The notes under the pieces were generated by a model. It did no database searches and was not told the origin of the DNA. It worked only from the letters and a program-made list of their open reading frames with translations. From Marinobacterium nitratireducens (GTDB taxonomy: Bacteria > Pseudomonadota > Gammaproteobacteria > Pseudomonadales > Balneatricaceae), in NCBI RefSeq assembly GCF_014645375.1, contig NZ_BMLT01000012.1:114107-178106 (forward strand): a stretch of 64,000 nt of DNA, written 5' to 3'. A program made the translations under genes and the position numbers. Below, in pieces: positions 17,800 to 25,704 of this stretch (positions within the stretch are counted from its first letter, which is position 1; every line of letters starts with the position of its first letter).

Positions 17800-19158
17800 A
17801 TGGAGTCGATCACGTCAATCATCGGTGCGATAAACGGTATCGTCTGGGGCCCAATGATGCTGGTCCTGATACTGGGTGTCGGGCTGTTCCTGTCCCTGGG
17901 ACTGCGCCTGATGCCAATTCTGAGGCTCGGTACCGGTTTCAAGTTGCTGTGGCGGGGCCGCAAGGCCGCCAGCGATGAAGAGTCCGCCGGGGAAATCTCC
18001 CCCTTCCAGGCCCTGATGACGGCCCTTTCGGCCACCGTGGGTACCGGCAACATTGCCGGTGTCGCCACCGCCGTTTTCCTCGGCGGCCCCGGGGCCCTGT
18101 TCTGGATGTGGATCACCGCACTGGTGGGCATGGCCACCAAGTATTCCGAAGCCGTACTGGCGGTCAAATACCGTGAAGTCGACGAAGAAGGCAACCACGT
18201 CGGCGGACCGATGTACTACATCAAGAACGGACTCGGCCGTAAATGGGGCTGGCTCGGCATGGCCTTCGCGATCTTCGGCGCCTGCGCCGGCTTCGGCATC
18301 GGCAATACGGTGCAGTCCAACTCCATCGCCAGCGTCATGGAGTCCAACTTCGGCCTGCCGACCTGGATCAGCGGCGTTATCGCCATGGTGCTGGTAGGCG
18401 CCGTCCTGATCGGCGGTATTCGCCGTATCGGCCACGTCGCCGGCGCCCTGGTACCGGTCATGGCGGTCTCCTATATCGCTGCGGGCCTGGTGGTCCTGGC
18501 GATCAACGCCGATCAGATCCCACACGCCTTCAACCTGATCTTCACCCATGCCTTCAGCCCGATTGCCGCCGAGGGTGGTTTCGCCGGTGCTGCGGTCTGG
18601 GCTGCGATCCGCTTCGGTGTCGCCCGCGGCATCTTCTCCAACGAAGCGGGCCTGGGCTCCGCGCCGATCGCGCATGCCGCGGCGCAGAACAAGAGCCCGG
18701 TGCGTCAGGGTCTGGTGGCGATGCTCGGAACCTTCATCGACACCATCATGATCTGCACCATCACCGGCCTCGTAATCGTCACCTCCGGCACCTGGACCAG
18801 CGGTGAATCCGGTGCGGCTCTGACATCCGCGGCCTTTGCCGAAGCACTGCCCGGCGTTGGCAACTACCTGGTCGCCATTGCACTGGCCATTTTCGCCTTC
18901 ACCACCATCATCGGCTGGTCTTTCTACGGCGAGCGCTGCGTCGAGTACATTTTCGGGGTCAAGGCCATCGCGCCCTACCGTATACTCTGGATCCTGGCCA
19001 TTCCGGCCGGTGCTGTCCTGAGCCTCGACTTCATCTGGCTTCTCGCCGACACTCTCAACGCCTTCATGGCGATCCCCAACCTGATCGCCCTGGCGCTGCT
19101 GAGCCCCGTGGTATTCCAGATCACCCGCGAGTTCTTTGCCAACAACAAGGACCTCTAA
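17800..19158 (+). CDS. Sodium:alanine/glycine symporter, AGCS family
   Basis: Inner-membrane Na+-coupled importer of alanine and/or glycine; 452 aa with about 11 hydrophobic segments. Family motifs are visible: ALMTALSATVGTGNIAGVATA (substrate/Na+ site), GGPGALFWMWITALVGMATKYSE, and the SNEAGLGSAPIAHAAA stretch, plus GWSFYGERCVEYIFG. The start has GGAGG before it. Placed between dsdA and a strong terminator, with a palindrome shared with gcvT and sdaA, so glycine or alanine is the likely substrate. D-forms are also possible, given dsdA and dadA alongside. Confidence 0.95.
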   Translation: MESITSIIGAINGIVWGPMMLVLILGVGLFLSLGLRLMPILRLGTGFKLLWRGRKAASDEESAGEISPFQALMTALSATVGTGNIAGVATAVFLGGPGALFWMWITALVGMATKYSEAVLAVKYREVDEEGNHVGGPMYYIKNGLGRKWGWLGMAFAIFGACAGFGIGNTVQSNSIASVMESNFGLPTWISGVIAMVLVGAVLIGGIRRIGHVAGALVPVMAVSYIAAGLVVLAINADQIPHAFNLIFTHAFSPIAAEGGFAGAAVWAAIRFGVARGIFSNEAGLGSAPIAHAAAQNKSPVRQGLVAMLGTFIDTIMICTITGLVIVTSGTWTSGESGAALTSAAFAEALPGVGNYLVAIALAIFAFTTIIGWSFYGERCVEYIFGVKAIAPYRILWILAIPAGAVLSLDFIWLLADTLNAFMAIPNLIALALLSPVVFQITREFFANNKDL

Positions 19159-19170
19159 GCGGTACCGATG

Positions 19171-19204
19171 AAAAGGGCCGGCAAATTCGCCGGCCCTTTT
19201 TTTT
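19171..19204. terminator. Rho-independent terminator after the symporter
   Basis: AAAAGGGCCGGC, loop AAATTC, GCCGGCCCTTTTTTTT; it lies between convergent genes and can serve both strands. The T-tract overlaps the stop codon of the small exported protein on the other strand. Confidence 0.9.
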
Positions 19205-19667
19205 AAAGCTCTACCCCCGCGTCTCCGACCGCGGGGCCGTACTGCACCTTTACCCGCTGCGGCAGCTCGGGATCGAAGGCGCACATCAGCCGCACGCCGG
19301 CATTGTCGAGATAATATTCCAGTATGCCGTCACGGCGGGAACGCCAGCGCACATGGGTAAGCTCATCCTCGTCCCAGTACGACCACCAGCGCGGATCCCA
19401 CTGCGCTGCCCGGGCGAACCCGACGGCGCAGTTGCGCTGGGCTCGCTCGCTGAATCGCTCGCCCCAGCACTCGAGATCCTTGCGACACTCTATCTCTTCG
19501 AGCCGGTACGATTGCGACTTGAGCCTGGCGATACACTGACTGACCACCAGAGGATTCATGTTCCGCTGGCAATCGCGAATGCTCTGCTCGCTGACCGCCT
19601 GGGCCTGAAACGGCATCCAACCGAGGGCGCCCAGCAGCGACGCCGCTATCCATCCGTATCCTTTCAT
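19203..19667 (-). CDS. Small exported protein of unknown function with six cysteines
   Basis: The 154 aa product begins with a clear signal peptide (MKGYGWIAASLLGALGWMPF, cleavage near QAQA). The mature part has six cysteines (DCQRN, QCIAR, ECRKD, ECWGE, NCAVG, MCAFD), consistent with disulfide bonds in the periplasm, and a Trp-rich WDPRWWSYWDEDEL stretch. I do not recognise the family. It is a single gene convergent with the symporter; about 210 bases without a gene separate it from tlyA. Confidence 0.7.
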   Translation of the reverse strand: MKGYGWIAASLLGALGWMPFQAQAVSEQSIRDCQRNMNPLVVSQCIARLKSQSYRLEEIECRKDLECWGERFSERAQRNCAVGFARAAQWDPRWWSYWDEDELTHVRWRSRRDGILEYYLDNAGVRLMCAFDPELPQRVKVQYGPAVGDAGVEL

Positions 19668-19877
19668 CGACGAAGATCCATAATGTTTTCAGCAGTGTAG
19701 CTGAAAAAGAAGGTTACCAGTAACCAGTTGCCAGAGGCAGACAGCGCCGCTGTCAATGCTTGGCACCTTGGCGTACAGCGTCGATGCTGTTTAAGGTCCA
19801 CTCCAAACTCACCTTCCGTTTCCGCAACCCCGTCATCCGCTTATAATGGCGCCCGGTTTCAATTTGCGGAAACGCCG

Positions 19878-20645
19878 ATGCAACGACTCGACATGCTTCT
19901 CGTGGACCGGGGTGACGCCAGCTCCCGCACCCACGCCCAGCGGCTCATAAAGGACGGCCGGGTAAAAGCCCGTATCGGCGCTACCTGGCAGGCCATCACC
20001 AAGCCCGGTCTCAAGCTGGCAGCGGACACGCCCCTCGAGGTGACGCCTGACCCGCAGGACCGCTTTGTGTCCCGCGGCGCACTCAAGCTGCAGGGCGCGC
20101 TGGAGCGCTGCCGGATCGAGGTACGCGATCGCGTCGCCATCGATGTCGGCCAGTCCACCGGCGGTTTTACCGATTGCCTGCTGCAGGCCGGCGCCGCCCG
20201 GGTTGTCGGTATCGAGGTCGGCCACGATCAGCTGGACGCCCGTCTGCGTCAGGACCCACGCGTACTCTGCTACGAAGGCATGAATGCCCGCGAACTGCCT
20301 GCCGGGGAACTGCTGGCCCACTGCCGGGACGACCTGGGCTTCGACCTGGCAGTGATGGACGTGTCGTTCATTTCCCAGACCAAGATACTGCCGTCCCTGG
20401 CGCCGCTGATCCGGCCGGGCGGTCTTCTGGTCAGCCTGGTCAAGCCGCAGTTCGAAGTCGGACCCGGCGGCATCGGCAAAGGCGGCATCGTACGCGACGA
20501 AAGCCTGTACGCACAGGTTGAGCGCGATATCCGGGACTGTTGCGAAGCCCTCGGCCTGCGCGTGCGGGACTATTTCCCGAGCCCCATCAAGGGCGGCGAT
20601 GGCAATACCGAATTTCTTCTGCAGGCGGAAAAAGCCGATGACTGA
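19878..20645 (+). CDS. TlyA-family rRNA 2'-O-methyltransferase (annotated elsewhere as hemolysin A)
   Basis: The 255 aa protein has an N-terminal S4 RNA-binding domain (RLDMLLVDRGDASSRTHAQR, IKDGRVKA) and a Rossmann methyltransferase domain with the SAM loop AIDVGQSTGGFTDCLLQAGA and VMDVSFISQTKILPSL, then KPQFEVGPGGIGKGG. TlyA proteins methylate ribose in 16S and/or 23S rRNA; the hemolysin name is historical. It overlaps the next gene by 8 bases, so the two are translationally coupled. The start follows the weak site TGCGGAAA. Confidence 0.92.
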   Translation: MQRLDMLLVDRGDASSRTHAQRLIKDGRVKARIGATWQAITKPGLKLAADTPLEVTPDPQDRFVSRGALKLQGALERCRIEVRDRVAIDVGQSTGGFTDCLLQAGAARVVGIEVGHDQLDARLRQDPRVLCYEGMNARELPAGELLAHCRDDLGFDLAVMDVSFISQTKILPSLAPLIRPGGLLVSLVKPQFEVGPGGIGKGGIVRDESLYAQVERDIRDCCEALGLRVRDYFPSPIKGGDGNTEFLLQAEKADD

Positions 20646-21489
20646 AAACAGCAAGGTCGAATTGAAGCGCGAGATCGAACAGCCCGTCGCCTGCGCGGTG
20701 GACTATCTCGCCCAGGAAAGCGGACTGCCGAAGAAGCGACTCAAGGATGCCATGGTGCGCGGCGCCGTCTGGCTGATACGCGGCGGTCAGGAGCGCCGGC
20801 TGCGACGTGCCACCAGTCCGCTGCGCAAGGGTGACCGGGTCGAGCTGTACTACGATCCGGCCCTGCTCGCGCTCAAGCCTCCCCGCCTCAACTGCATCGA
20901 AGACCGGATGGGCTACAGCCTCTGGTACAAGACCGCCGGCGTGATGTCTCAGGGAACCCGCTTCGGTGACCATATGTCGCTGCCCCGCATCGCCGAAACG
21001 GCGTTCGAGAACAAGCGCGAAGTCTTTCCGGTACACAGGCTGGACCGCGAGACACGCGGCCTGATGCTGCTCGCCCACAACCGCAAGATGGCGGCGCAGC
21101 TATCCCGCCTGTTTCAGGAAGGCGCCATCGAAAAAGGCTACCAGGCGGTGGTACTCGGCGAGGCGCCGTTGTCGGGCTGCATCGACAGGCCGCTGGACGG
21201 CAAGTCGGCGACGACCCGCTTCGAACGGCTGGAATACGACCCGGTGCGCAATACCAGCCTGCTGGAGATTCGTATCGAACATGGCCGTACACACCAGATT
21301 CGACGCCACCTGGATTCGATCGGCCATCCGGTCATGGGCGACCCCCGCTACGGCCAGGGCAACAAGAACCGGGAAGGCTTGCTGCTGGTTGCTCACAGCC
21401 TCAGGTTCATCTGCCCGATGCGCCGGCAAGCGGTGGACTGGACGCTGCCGCAGCCATTCGTCGGCAGTGACAGTTCCAAAAGCTCGTAA
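20638..21489 (+). CDS. RluA-family pseudouridine synthase
   Basis: The 283 aa product shows an S4-like N-terminal region (CAVDYLAQESGLPKKRLKDA, VRGAVWL) and the RluA catalytic core with the aspartate in VFPVHRLDRETRGLMLLAHN, followed by EKGYQAVVLGE and RIEHGRTHQIRRHLDSIGHP. It isomerises uridines in rRNA or tRNA; which position cannot be said. Its start ATG lies inside the end of the TlyA-like gene (ATGACTGA overlap), so the two RNA-modifying enzymes are probably made together. Confidence 0.92.
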   Translation: MTENSKVELKREIEQPVACAVDYLAQESGLPKKRLKDAMVRGAVWLIRGGQERRLRRATSPLRKGDRVELYYDPALLALKPPRLNCIEDRMGYSLWYKTAGVMSQGTRFGDHMSLPRIAETAFENKREVFPVHRLDRETRGLMLLAHNRKMAAQLSRLFQEGAIEKGYQAVVLGEAPLSGCIDRPLDGKSATTRFERLEYDPVRNTSLLEIRIEHGRTHQIRRHLDSIGHPVMGDPRYGQGNKNREGLLLVAHSLRFICPMRRQAVDWTLPQPFVGSDSSKSS

Positions 21490-21605
21490 ACGCTTTGGCT
21501 GGAGCGGGTACACCAGCATGTGAACACGCGGGAATCATTAAGAAATCTGCCATTGCATCGCCAAACCCATGCTACCCGGCCGGATACCTCTGCAGCTAGC
21601 CGGCA

Positions 21606-22442
21606 TTACTCTCCGACCAGTTGCTCGAGCATCCAGCGCCCCTGCTCGGGTGCCAGACGCTCTACCAGTTCCGGCAGTGCCTCGCGCAACTGCTCGGCGA
21701 GGGTCCAGGGCGGGTTGATCATGAACAGGCCGCTCGAGGTCATACCGTAGCCATCGCTGTCCGGCGCCAGCCCCAGCTCGGTCTGCCACAGGTTGCGGAT
21801 ACCCCCGCGGCACAGACCTCTCGCCATCTCGTCGATGCGCGGGCGCGCCACCACCGGGTACCAGATCAGACAGGTCATTGCGGGAAAGCGCCTATAGCCC
21901 TCAAGCACAGCGCGAACCACCCGCTGATAGTCTTCCTTCTGCTCATAGGGCGGATCGATCAGGACCAGCGCCCGCCGCGAGGGTGGCGGCAACAGCGCCT
22001 TGAGGCTGGCGAAGCCGTCACTGCCCTCGACGCGCACGCGCCGGTCGGATGCGAAATTGCGCCCGAGCAGCTCACGGTCGGACGGGTGCAGTTCGAAAAG
22101 CCGCAGGCGGTCCTGCGGGCGCAGCAGCTGCGCGGCGATCACAGGCGAGCCGGGATAGTACGCCAGCCTGCCGTCGGGATTGAGCCCGTCCAGCACCTGC
22201 ATCAGCGGCGCCAGCGCCTCGATCTTGCCATCCCCCCAGAGGCGCCCAATGCCATCGCGATACTCCGCCTTTTTCTGCGCCATCGCATCACCAAGGCGGT
22301 AACCGCCGGCTCCGGCGTGGGTATCGAGGTAGAGCAACCCCTTGTCCTTGCGGATCATGTACTCCAGTGTCCGGGCGAGTACGAGGTGCTTGAGAACGTC
22401 GGCATAGTTGCCGGCATGATAGGCGTGGCGATAACTCAGCAT
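21606..22442 (-). CDS. rlmJ: 23S rRNA (adenine(2030)-N6)-methyltransferase
   Basis: The 278 aa product opens MLSYRHAYHAGNYADVLKHL, the RlmJ hallmark, then YLDTHAGAGGYRL (SAM loop) and the N6-adenine MTase motif IV in LVLIDPPYEQKEDYQ. C-terminal GMTSSGLFMINPPWTL is also conserved. Length matches E. coli RlmJ (280 aa). It is a monocistronic-looking gene convergent with the RluA-like gene. Confidence 0.96.
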   Translation of the reverse strand: MLSYRHAYHAGNYADVLKHLVLARTLEYMIRKDKGLLYLDTHAGAGGYRLGDAMAQKKAEYRDGIGRLWGDGKIEALAPLMQVLDGLNPDGRLAYYPGSPVIAAQLLRPQDRLRLFELHPSDRELLGRNFASDRRVRVEGSDGFASLKALLPPPSRRALVLIDPPYEQKEDYQRVVRAVLEGYRRFPAMTCLIWYPVVARPRIDEMARGLCRGGIRNLWQTELGLAPDSDGYGMTSSGLFMINPPWTLAEQLREALPELVERLAPEQGRWMLEQLVGE

Positions 22443-22524
22443 CGGGGTTCCGACCAGAAAGAAATAGGCGCCAGCATACGCCGACGCCCGCCGTACCGCC
22501 AGCCCCGCTGGCAGAACCCTAATT

Positions 22525-23019
22525 TCAGTGACCCGCCGGCAGCGGCACTATCAACACCGGACGGTCACTGTGCTGCATCACGCGCTGGGCACTGGATCCG
22601 AGGAACATCTTCGACAGCGCCGAGTGGGTACGGGTACCCATGACAATGATGTCGGCGTCGATATCGCCGGCGGACTTCAGAATCATCTCCTCGACATTGC
22701 CCTTTTCGACGCGCACATCGGGCTTGCCCTGCGGAAACTCGACGCCTTCGGGCAACTCCTCGGTCCAGAAGCTTTCGATACGACCGACCATCTGGCTTTT
22801 CAGCTGCTCGGTGCCGCTGCGGCGCATTTCCTCCAGCACCTTGGGTTCGAAGTAGGTTTCGATCACCGCCTCTGCCGACGGGCTCATCGCCTCGATAACG
22901 TGAAGAAAGGTAATCTTGGCATGGTGCTCCGATGCCAGTTTGACCGCCATGCGAAAAGCGGGTCTGGAATTCTCGCCGAGATCGGAGGCGTAAAGAATGT
23001 GTTTGATTTCCGGCAACAT
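22525..23019 (-). CDS. Universal stress protein, UspA family
   Basis: The 164 aa single-domain protein has the Usp fold: IKHILYASDLGENSRPAFRMA at the N-terminus and the nucleotide-binding GTRTHSALSKMFLGSSAQRV, which fits the G-x2-G-x9-G(S/T) ATP-binding pattern, ending in RPVLIVPLP. It probably binds ATP and responds to starvation or stress. The start has GGAGAG before it; the upstream extension to 23076 is not family-like. Confidence 0.93.
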   Translation of the reverse strand: MLPEIKHILYASDLGENSRPAFRMAVKLASEHHAKITFLHVIEAMSPSAEAVIETYFEPKVLEEMRRSGTEQLKSQMVGRIESFWTEELPEGVEFPQGKPDVRVEKGNVEEMILKSAGDIDADIIVMGTRTHSALSKMFLGSSAQRVMQHSDRPVLIVPLPAGH

Positions 23020-23138
23020 GGTGTCTCTCCTTTGTTTAACGTCATGTCCTTGGCGCATTATTGCGGACCTGGCCACGGAAAACGTGAATCCAGATCAAGG
23101 GAAGCTGCAAACAGTTAGCAATCGCCCTCCTTTTAAGT

Positions 23139-24374
23139 TCAGTCTTCGGCCAGTGCCCTCTCGAGCGCAAACTCCGCATCCGCCGCCTGCTCGGGCGTAA
23201 GGCTGTTACCGCGTGACAACAGCCGCCTCGCCAGGCTGTGGTCGCGCGGCGCATTGATCGAATCGACGGCCAGCAGACGCCCGTTTCGAAACGAAAACAG
23301 CGAGAAACGATCCTTGGCGGGATCACCGCGCAGCACTTCCCTGTCCCGCCCGAGGGAAAGCCCCGCCATCTGCAGCCGCACGTCATACTGATGCGACCAG
23401 AACCAGGGCAGAGCATCGTAGGGACACGACTCTCCGGTCAGTGCTTTTGCCAGTGCCGCGGCCTGGTCGGTCGCGTTCTGAACCGATTCCAGCCGCACCC
23501 TGCAGCCTAGCCTGCGATCGGGATGACTGGCGCAGTCGCCGGCGGCAAAGATATCGCTATCGGAGGTACTTCCGAACTCGTCCACCGCGATGCCGTTGTC
23601 GCACTCCAGGCCGCAGGCGCTCGCCAGTTCCTGGTTCGGCTGCACGCCGATGCCCGCGACCACCAGATCCGCCGCCAGCGTCTCTTTGCCGCTGGTGACC
23701 AGAGCCGATACCCGGCCCTGGCTGCCGTCGATCCGCTCGAGCTGGCAGTCAAGACGCACCTCGACCCCATGTCGTCGATGCAATGAAGCGAAATAATCCG
23801 ACATCGACGGTGTCAGCGCCCGCGCCATCAGGCGCTCCTGCGCCTCCAGCACCAGCACCTCGACGCCGCGCTCGCGCGCGACCGCCGCCACTTCGAGTCC
23901 GATGAAACCGCCTCCGACCACCGCCAGCCTGCGGCTGCGCTCAAACCGTGATTTCAACGCCCTTGCATCGGCCAGGGTGTGCAGGTAACAGACACCGTCC
24001 AGATCGCTGCCAGGCACCTGCAAGCGCCGTACCCGCGCCCCGGTGGTCAGTACCAGCCTGTCATAGACGAAAGCCTCGCCGCTTTCCGCCACCACGCGAT
24101 GCCCGTTCCTGTCGATCGTCGCCGCCCGAATCCCGGCCAGGAAGCGCACACCGGCCCGGTCGTAAAAACTCTGCGGCCGAACACCCAGCCGCTTCTCGTC
24201 GTAGTCGCCCTGCAGGAACTCCTTCGACAGCGGCGGGCGCTGATAGGGCAATTCCGGCTCCTCCCCGAGCAACAGAATGGAGCCGCGCCAGCCAAGGCGA
24301 TGCAACGCCTGAAGCAACTGCGCTGCAGCCTGCCCTGCGCCCACCACGATCAGATCGTATCGCCGCTCCGCCAT
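23139..24374 (-). CDS. Ferredoxin reductase (FAD/NAD-dependent, putidaredoxin-reductase type)
   Basis: The 411 aa flavoprotein has an FAD fold at the N-terminus (YDLIVVGAGQAAAQLLQALH), an NAD-binding fold in the middle (RRLAVVGGGFIGLEVAAVAR), and the IFAAGDCASHPD FAD motif with a C-terminal reductase domain. Layout matches rhodocoxin/putidaredoxin reductases. The [2Fe-2S] ferredoxin gene lies 22 bases upstream on the same strand, so they form a two-gene redox chain. Start moved to 24374, which removes an unmatched 18-residue extension. No P450 or ring-hydroxylating oxygenase partner is in the window. Confidence 0.92.
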   Translation of the reverse strand: MAERRYDLIVVGAGQAAAQLLQALHRLGWRGSILLLGEEPELPYQRPPLSKEFLQGDYDEKRLGVRPQSFYDRAGVRFLAGIRAATIDRNGHRVVAESGEAFVYDRLVLTTGARVRRLQVPGSDLDGVCYLHTLADARALKSRFERSRRLAVVGGGFIGLEVAAVARERGVEVLVLEAQERLMARALTPSMSDYFASLHRRHGVEVRLDCQLERIDGSQGRVSALVTSGKETLAADLVVAGIGVQPNQELASACGLECDNGIAVDEFGSTSDSDIFAAGDCASHPDRRLGCRVRLESVQNATDQAAALAKALTGESCPYDALPWFWSHQYDVRLQMAGLSLGRDREVLRGDPAKDRFSLFSFRNGRLLAVDSINAPRDHSLARRLLSRGNSLTPEQAADAEFALERALAED

Positions 24375-24396
24375 CACCTCGGTCCTGCCTGCGCTC

Positions 24397-24711
24397 TTAG
24401 TACTGGGTATCGGGAATCTGCACGACAAGGCCCTCGAGCTCCGGCCCTACGGTGAGCTGGCAGCTCAGGCGACTGCTGGGTTTGCGCTCGGCCGCGACCA
24501 GCTCCAGCATATCCTGTTCATCCTCGGCAGGTTCGCCAACCTCGCCCGATACCACGTAGACGTGACAGGTGGCGCAGCTGCACTCACCACCACACTGCGC
24601 CACGATACCGTCAATGTCATTGTTGATAGCCCCTTCCATGACGCTCCAGCCATCGGGCACGTCCAGTTCATGACGCTTTCCGTCGGGTTCCAGGTAGGTA
24701 ATCCTTGCCAT
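24397..24711 (-). CDS. [2Fe-2S] ferredoxin, putidaredoxin/adrenodoxin type
   Basis: Soluble electron carrier of 104 aa. The cluster ligands are C40, C46, C49 and C85 in AQCGGECSCATCHVYV and RLSCQL, the P450-type ferredoxin pattern; C44 is an extra cysteine. The start has GGAGACGTT before it. It precedes the ferredoxin reductase gene, which should reduce it with NAD(P)H. An Isc-type ferredoxin is less likely because no isc genes are near. Confidence 0.93.
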   Translation of the reverse strand: MARITYLEPDGKRHELDVPDGWSVMEGAINNDIDGIVAQCGGECSCATCHVYVVSGEVGEPAEDEQDMLELVAAERKPSSRLSCQLTVGPELEGLVVQIPDTQY

Positions 24712-24795
24712 AACGTCTCCTCGGCGCATCGTTTCGATAAGTGTAGTTGCAACTCGCGGCTTGTAACCACGGCGTCCCTGACATAGAATGCGCCT

Positions 24796-24912
24796 CGCTC
24801 TTGGGGGAGTAATCTTCCGGTCGCTGCGGCGACCGGAGCGGCTGTCAACAGACTTAAGCCTCATGCTTATGGCAGTCGCGTCCTGTGGGATTGATGAGAC
24901 CTGAGACACGAC
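24796..24912 (+). promoter_or_regulatory. yybP-ykoY (manganese) riboswitch
   Basis: The leader shows the conserved pieces in order: CTTGGGGGAGTAA, a variable hairpin (CCGGTCGCTGCGGCGACCGG), TGTCAACAGACT, a CATG region, and GATGAGACCTGAGAC. It sits 70-190 bases before a GDT1-family gene, a known target of this class. A following hairpin (ACAGAC...GTCTGCTGTG, about 24910-24943) could be the expression platform hiding or freeing the start site. Confidence 0.8.
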
Positions 24913-24984
24913 AGACTGCTCCTGGCGGGCCGGTCTGCTGTGTCTTGGTTCGTCTGAATCAGCCCGCCGAGGATTATATCGACC

Positions 24985-25545
24985 ATGGAAGCCCTGCTGT
25001 CCTCCACCTTCGCTGTCGCCATCGCCGAAATCGGCGACAAGACCCAGTTGCTGTCGCTGTTTCTGGCCGCCCGCTTCGTGCACCGCCTGCCCATCATCGC
25101 CGGTATCCTGGTTGCGACCCTGTTAAACCATGCCCTGTCCGCCTGGTTGGGCGCCTGGATCGGTGAATGGCTGCCGCCACACTGGCTGCCCTGGATCGTC
25201 GGCCTGAGTTTCATTGCCGTCGCCCTCTGGGTGCTGATTCCCGACAAGGAAGACGACGACGAGACCGGCGTGCTGCGCTATGGCGCCTTCGTCGCCACCT
25301 GCATCCTGTTCTTCATCGCCGAGATCGGCGACAAGACCCAGGTCGCCACCGTCGTGCTGGCTGCGCGCTTCGACGCAACCACCTGGGTTGTGATCGGCAC
25401 GACCCTGGGCATGCTGGCCGCCAACGTGCCCGTCGTGTATGCCGGACGCTGGCTAATGCAGCGCCTGCCGCTCGTCTGGGCCAGACGCAGCGCCTGCGCG
25501 CTCTTTGCAGTGCTCGGCATCACCACCATACTCTTACCGTACTGA
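24985..25545 (+). CDS. TMEM165/GDT1 family (UPF0016) manganese exporter
   Basis: The 186 aa inner-membrane protein has about six hydrophobic segments and the two family repeats, AEIGDKTQLLSLFLAARF and AEIGDKTQVATVVLAARF, each with the ExGDKT cation motif. Bacterial homologues (MneA type) export Mn2+. The upstream yybP-ykoY riboswitch supports Mn2+ as substrate: the switch turns the exporter on when Mn2+ is high. A ribosome site CGAGGATT precedes the start. Confidence 0.95.
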   Translation: MEALLSSTFAVAIAEIGDKTQLLSLFLAARFVHRLPIIAGILVATLLNHALSAWLGAWIGEWLPPHWLPWIVGLSFIAVALWVLIPDKEDDDETGVLRYGAFVATCILFFIAEIGDKTQVATVVLAARFDATTWVVIGTTLGMLAANVPVVYAGRWLMQRLPLVWARRSACALFAVLGITTILLPY

Positions 25546-25570
25546 TCGCTTTTGCGATAATGCGACCTGC

Positions 25571-25590
25571 GCCGGGTGTCGACACCCGGC
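25571..25590. terminator. 20-bp perfect palindrome after the GDT1 gene
   Basis: GCCGGGTGTCGACACCCGGC, 25 bases after the stop. Stable stem with no loop and no clear T-tract; a weak terminator or a protein-binding site. Confidence 0.4.
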
Positions 25591-25636
25591 CTTATGAAAT
25601 AAATTTACAAATCAAGGTTAACGAGCCCTGAAATAT

Positions 25637-25651
25637 TTGTAATAGTTACGT
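25637..25651. promoter_or_regulatory. HexR-like operator upstream of pgi
   Basis: TTGTAATAGTTACGT, containing GTAA-N3-TTAC, 54 bp before the pgi start. It resembles the sites between edd and gap and the published HexR pattern TTGT-N7-ACAA. HexR itself is not in the window. Confidence 0.45.
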
Positions 25652-25704
25652 AAATTAACAACAATAAACTCCGTAACAGCCATTACAACAACAAGGAGCG
25701 CGTC

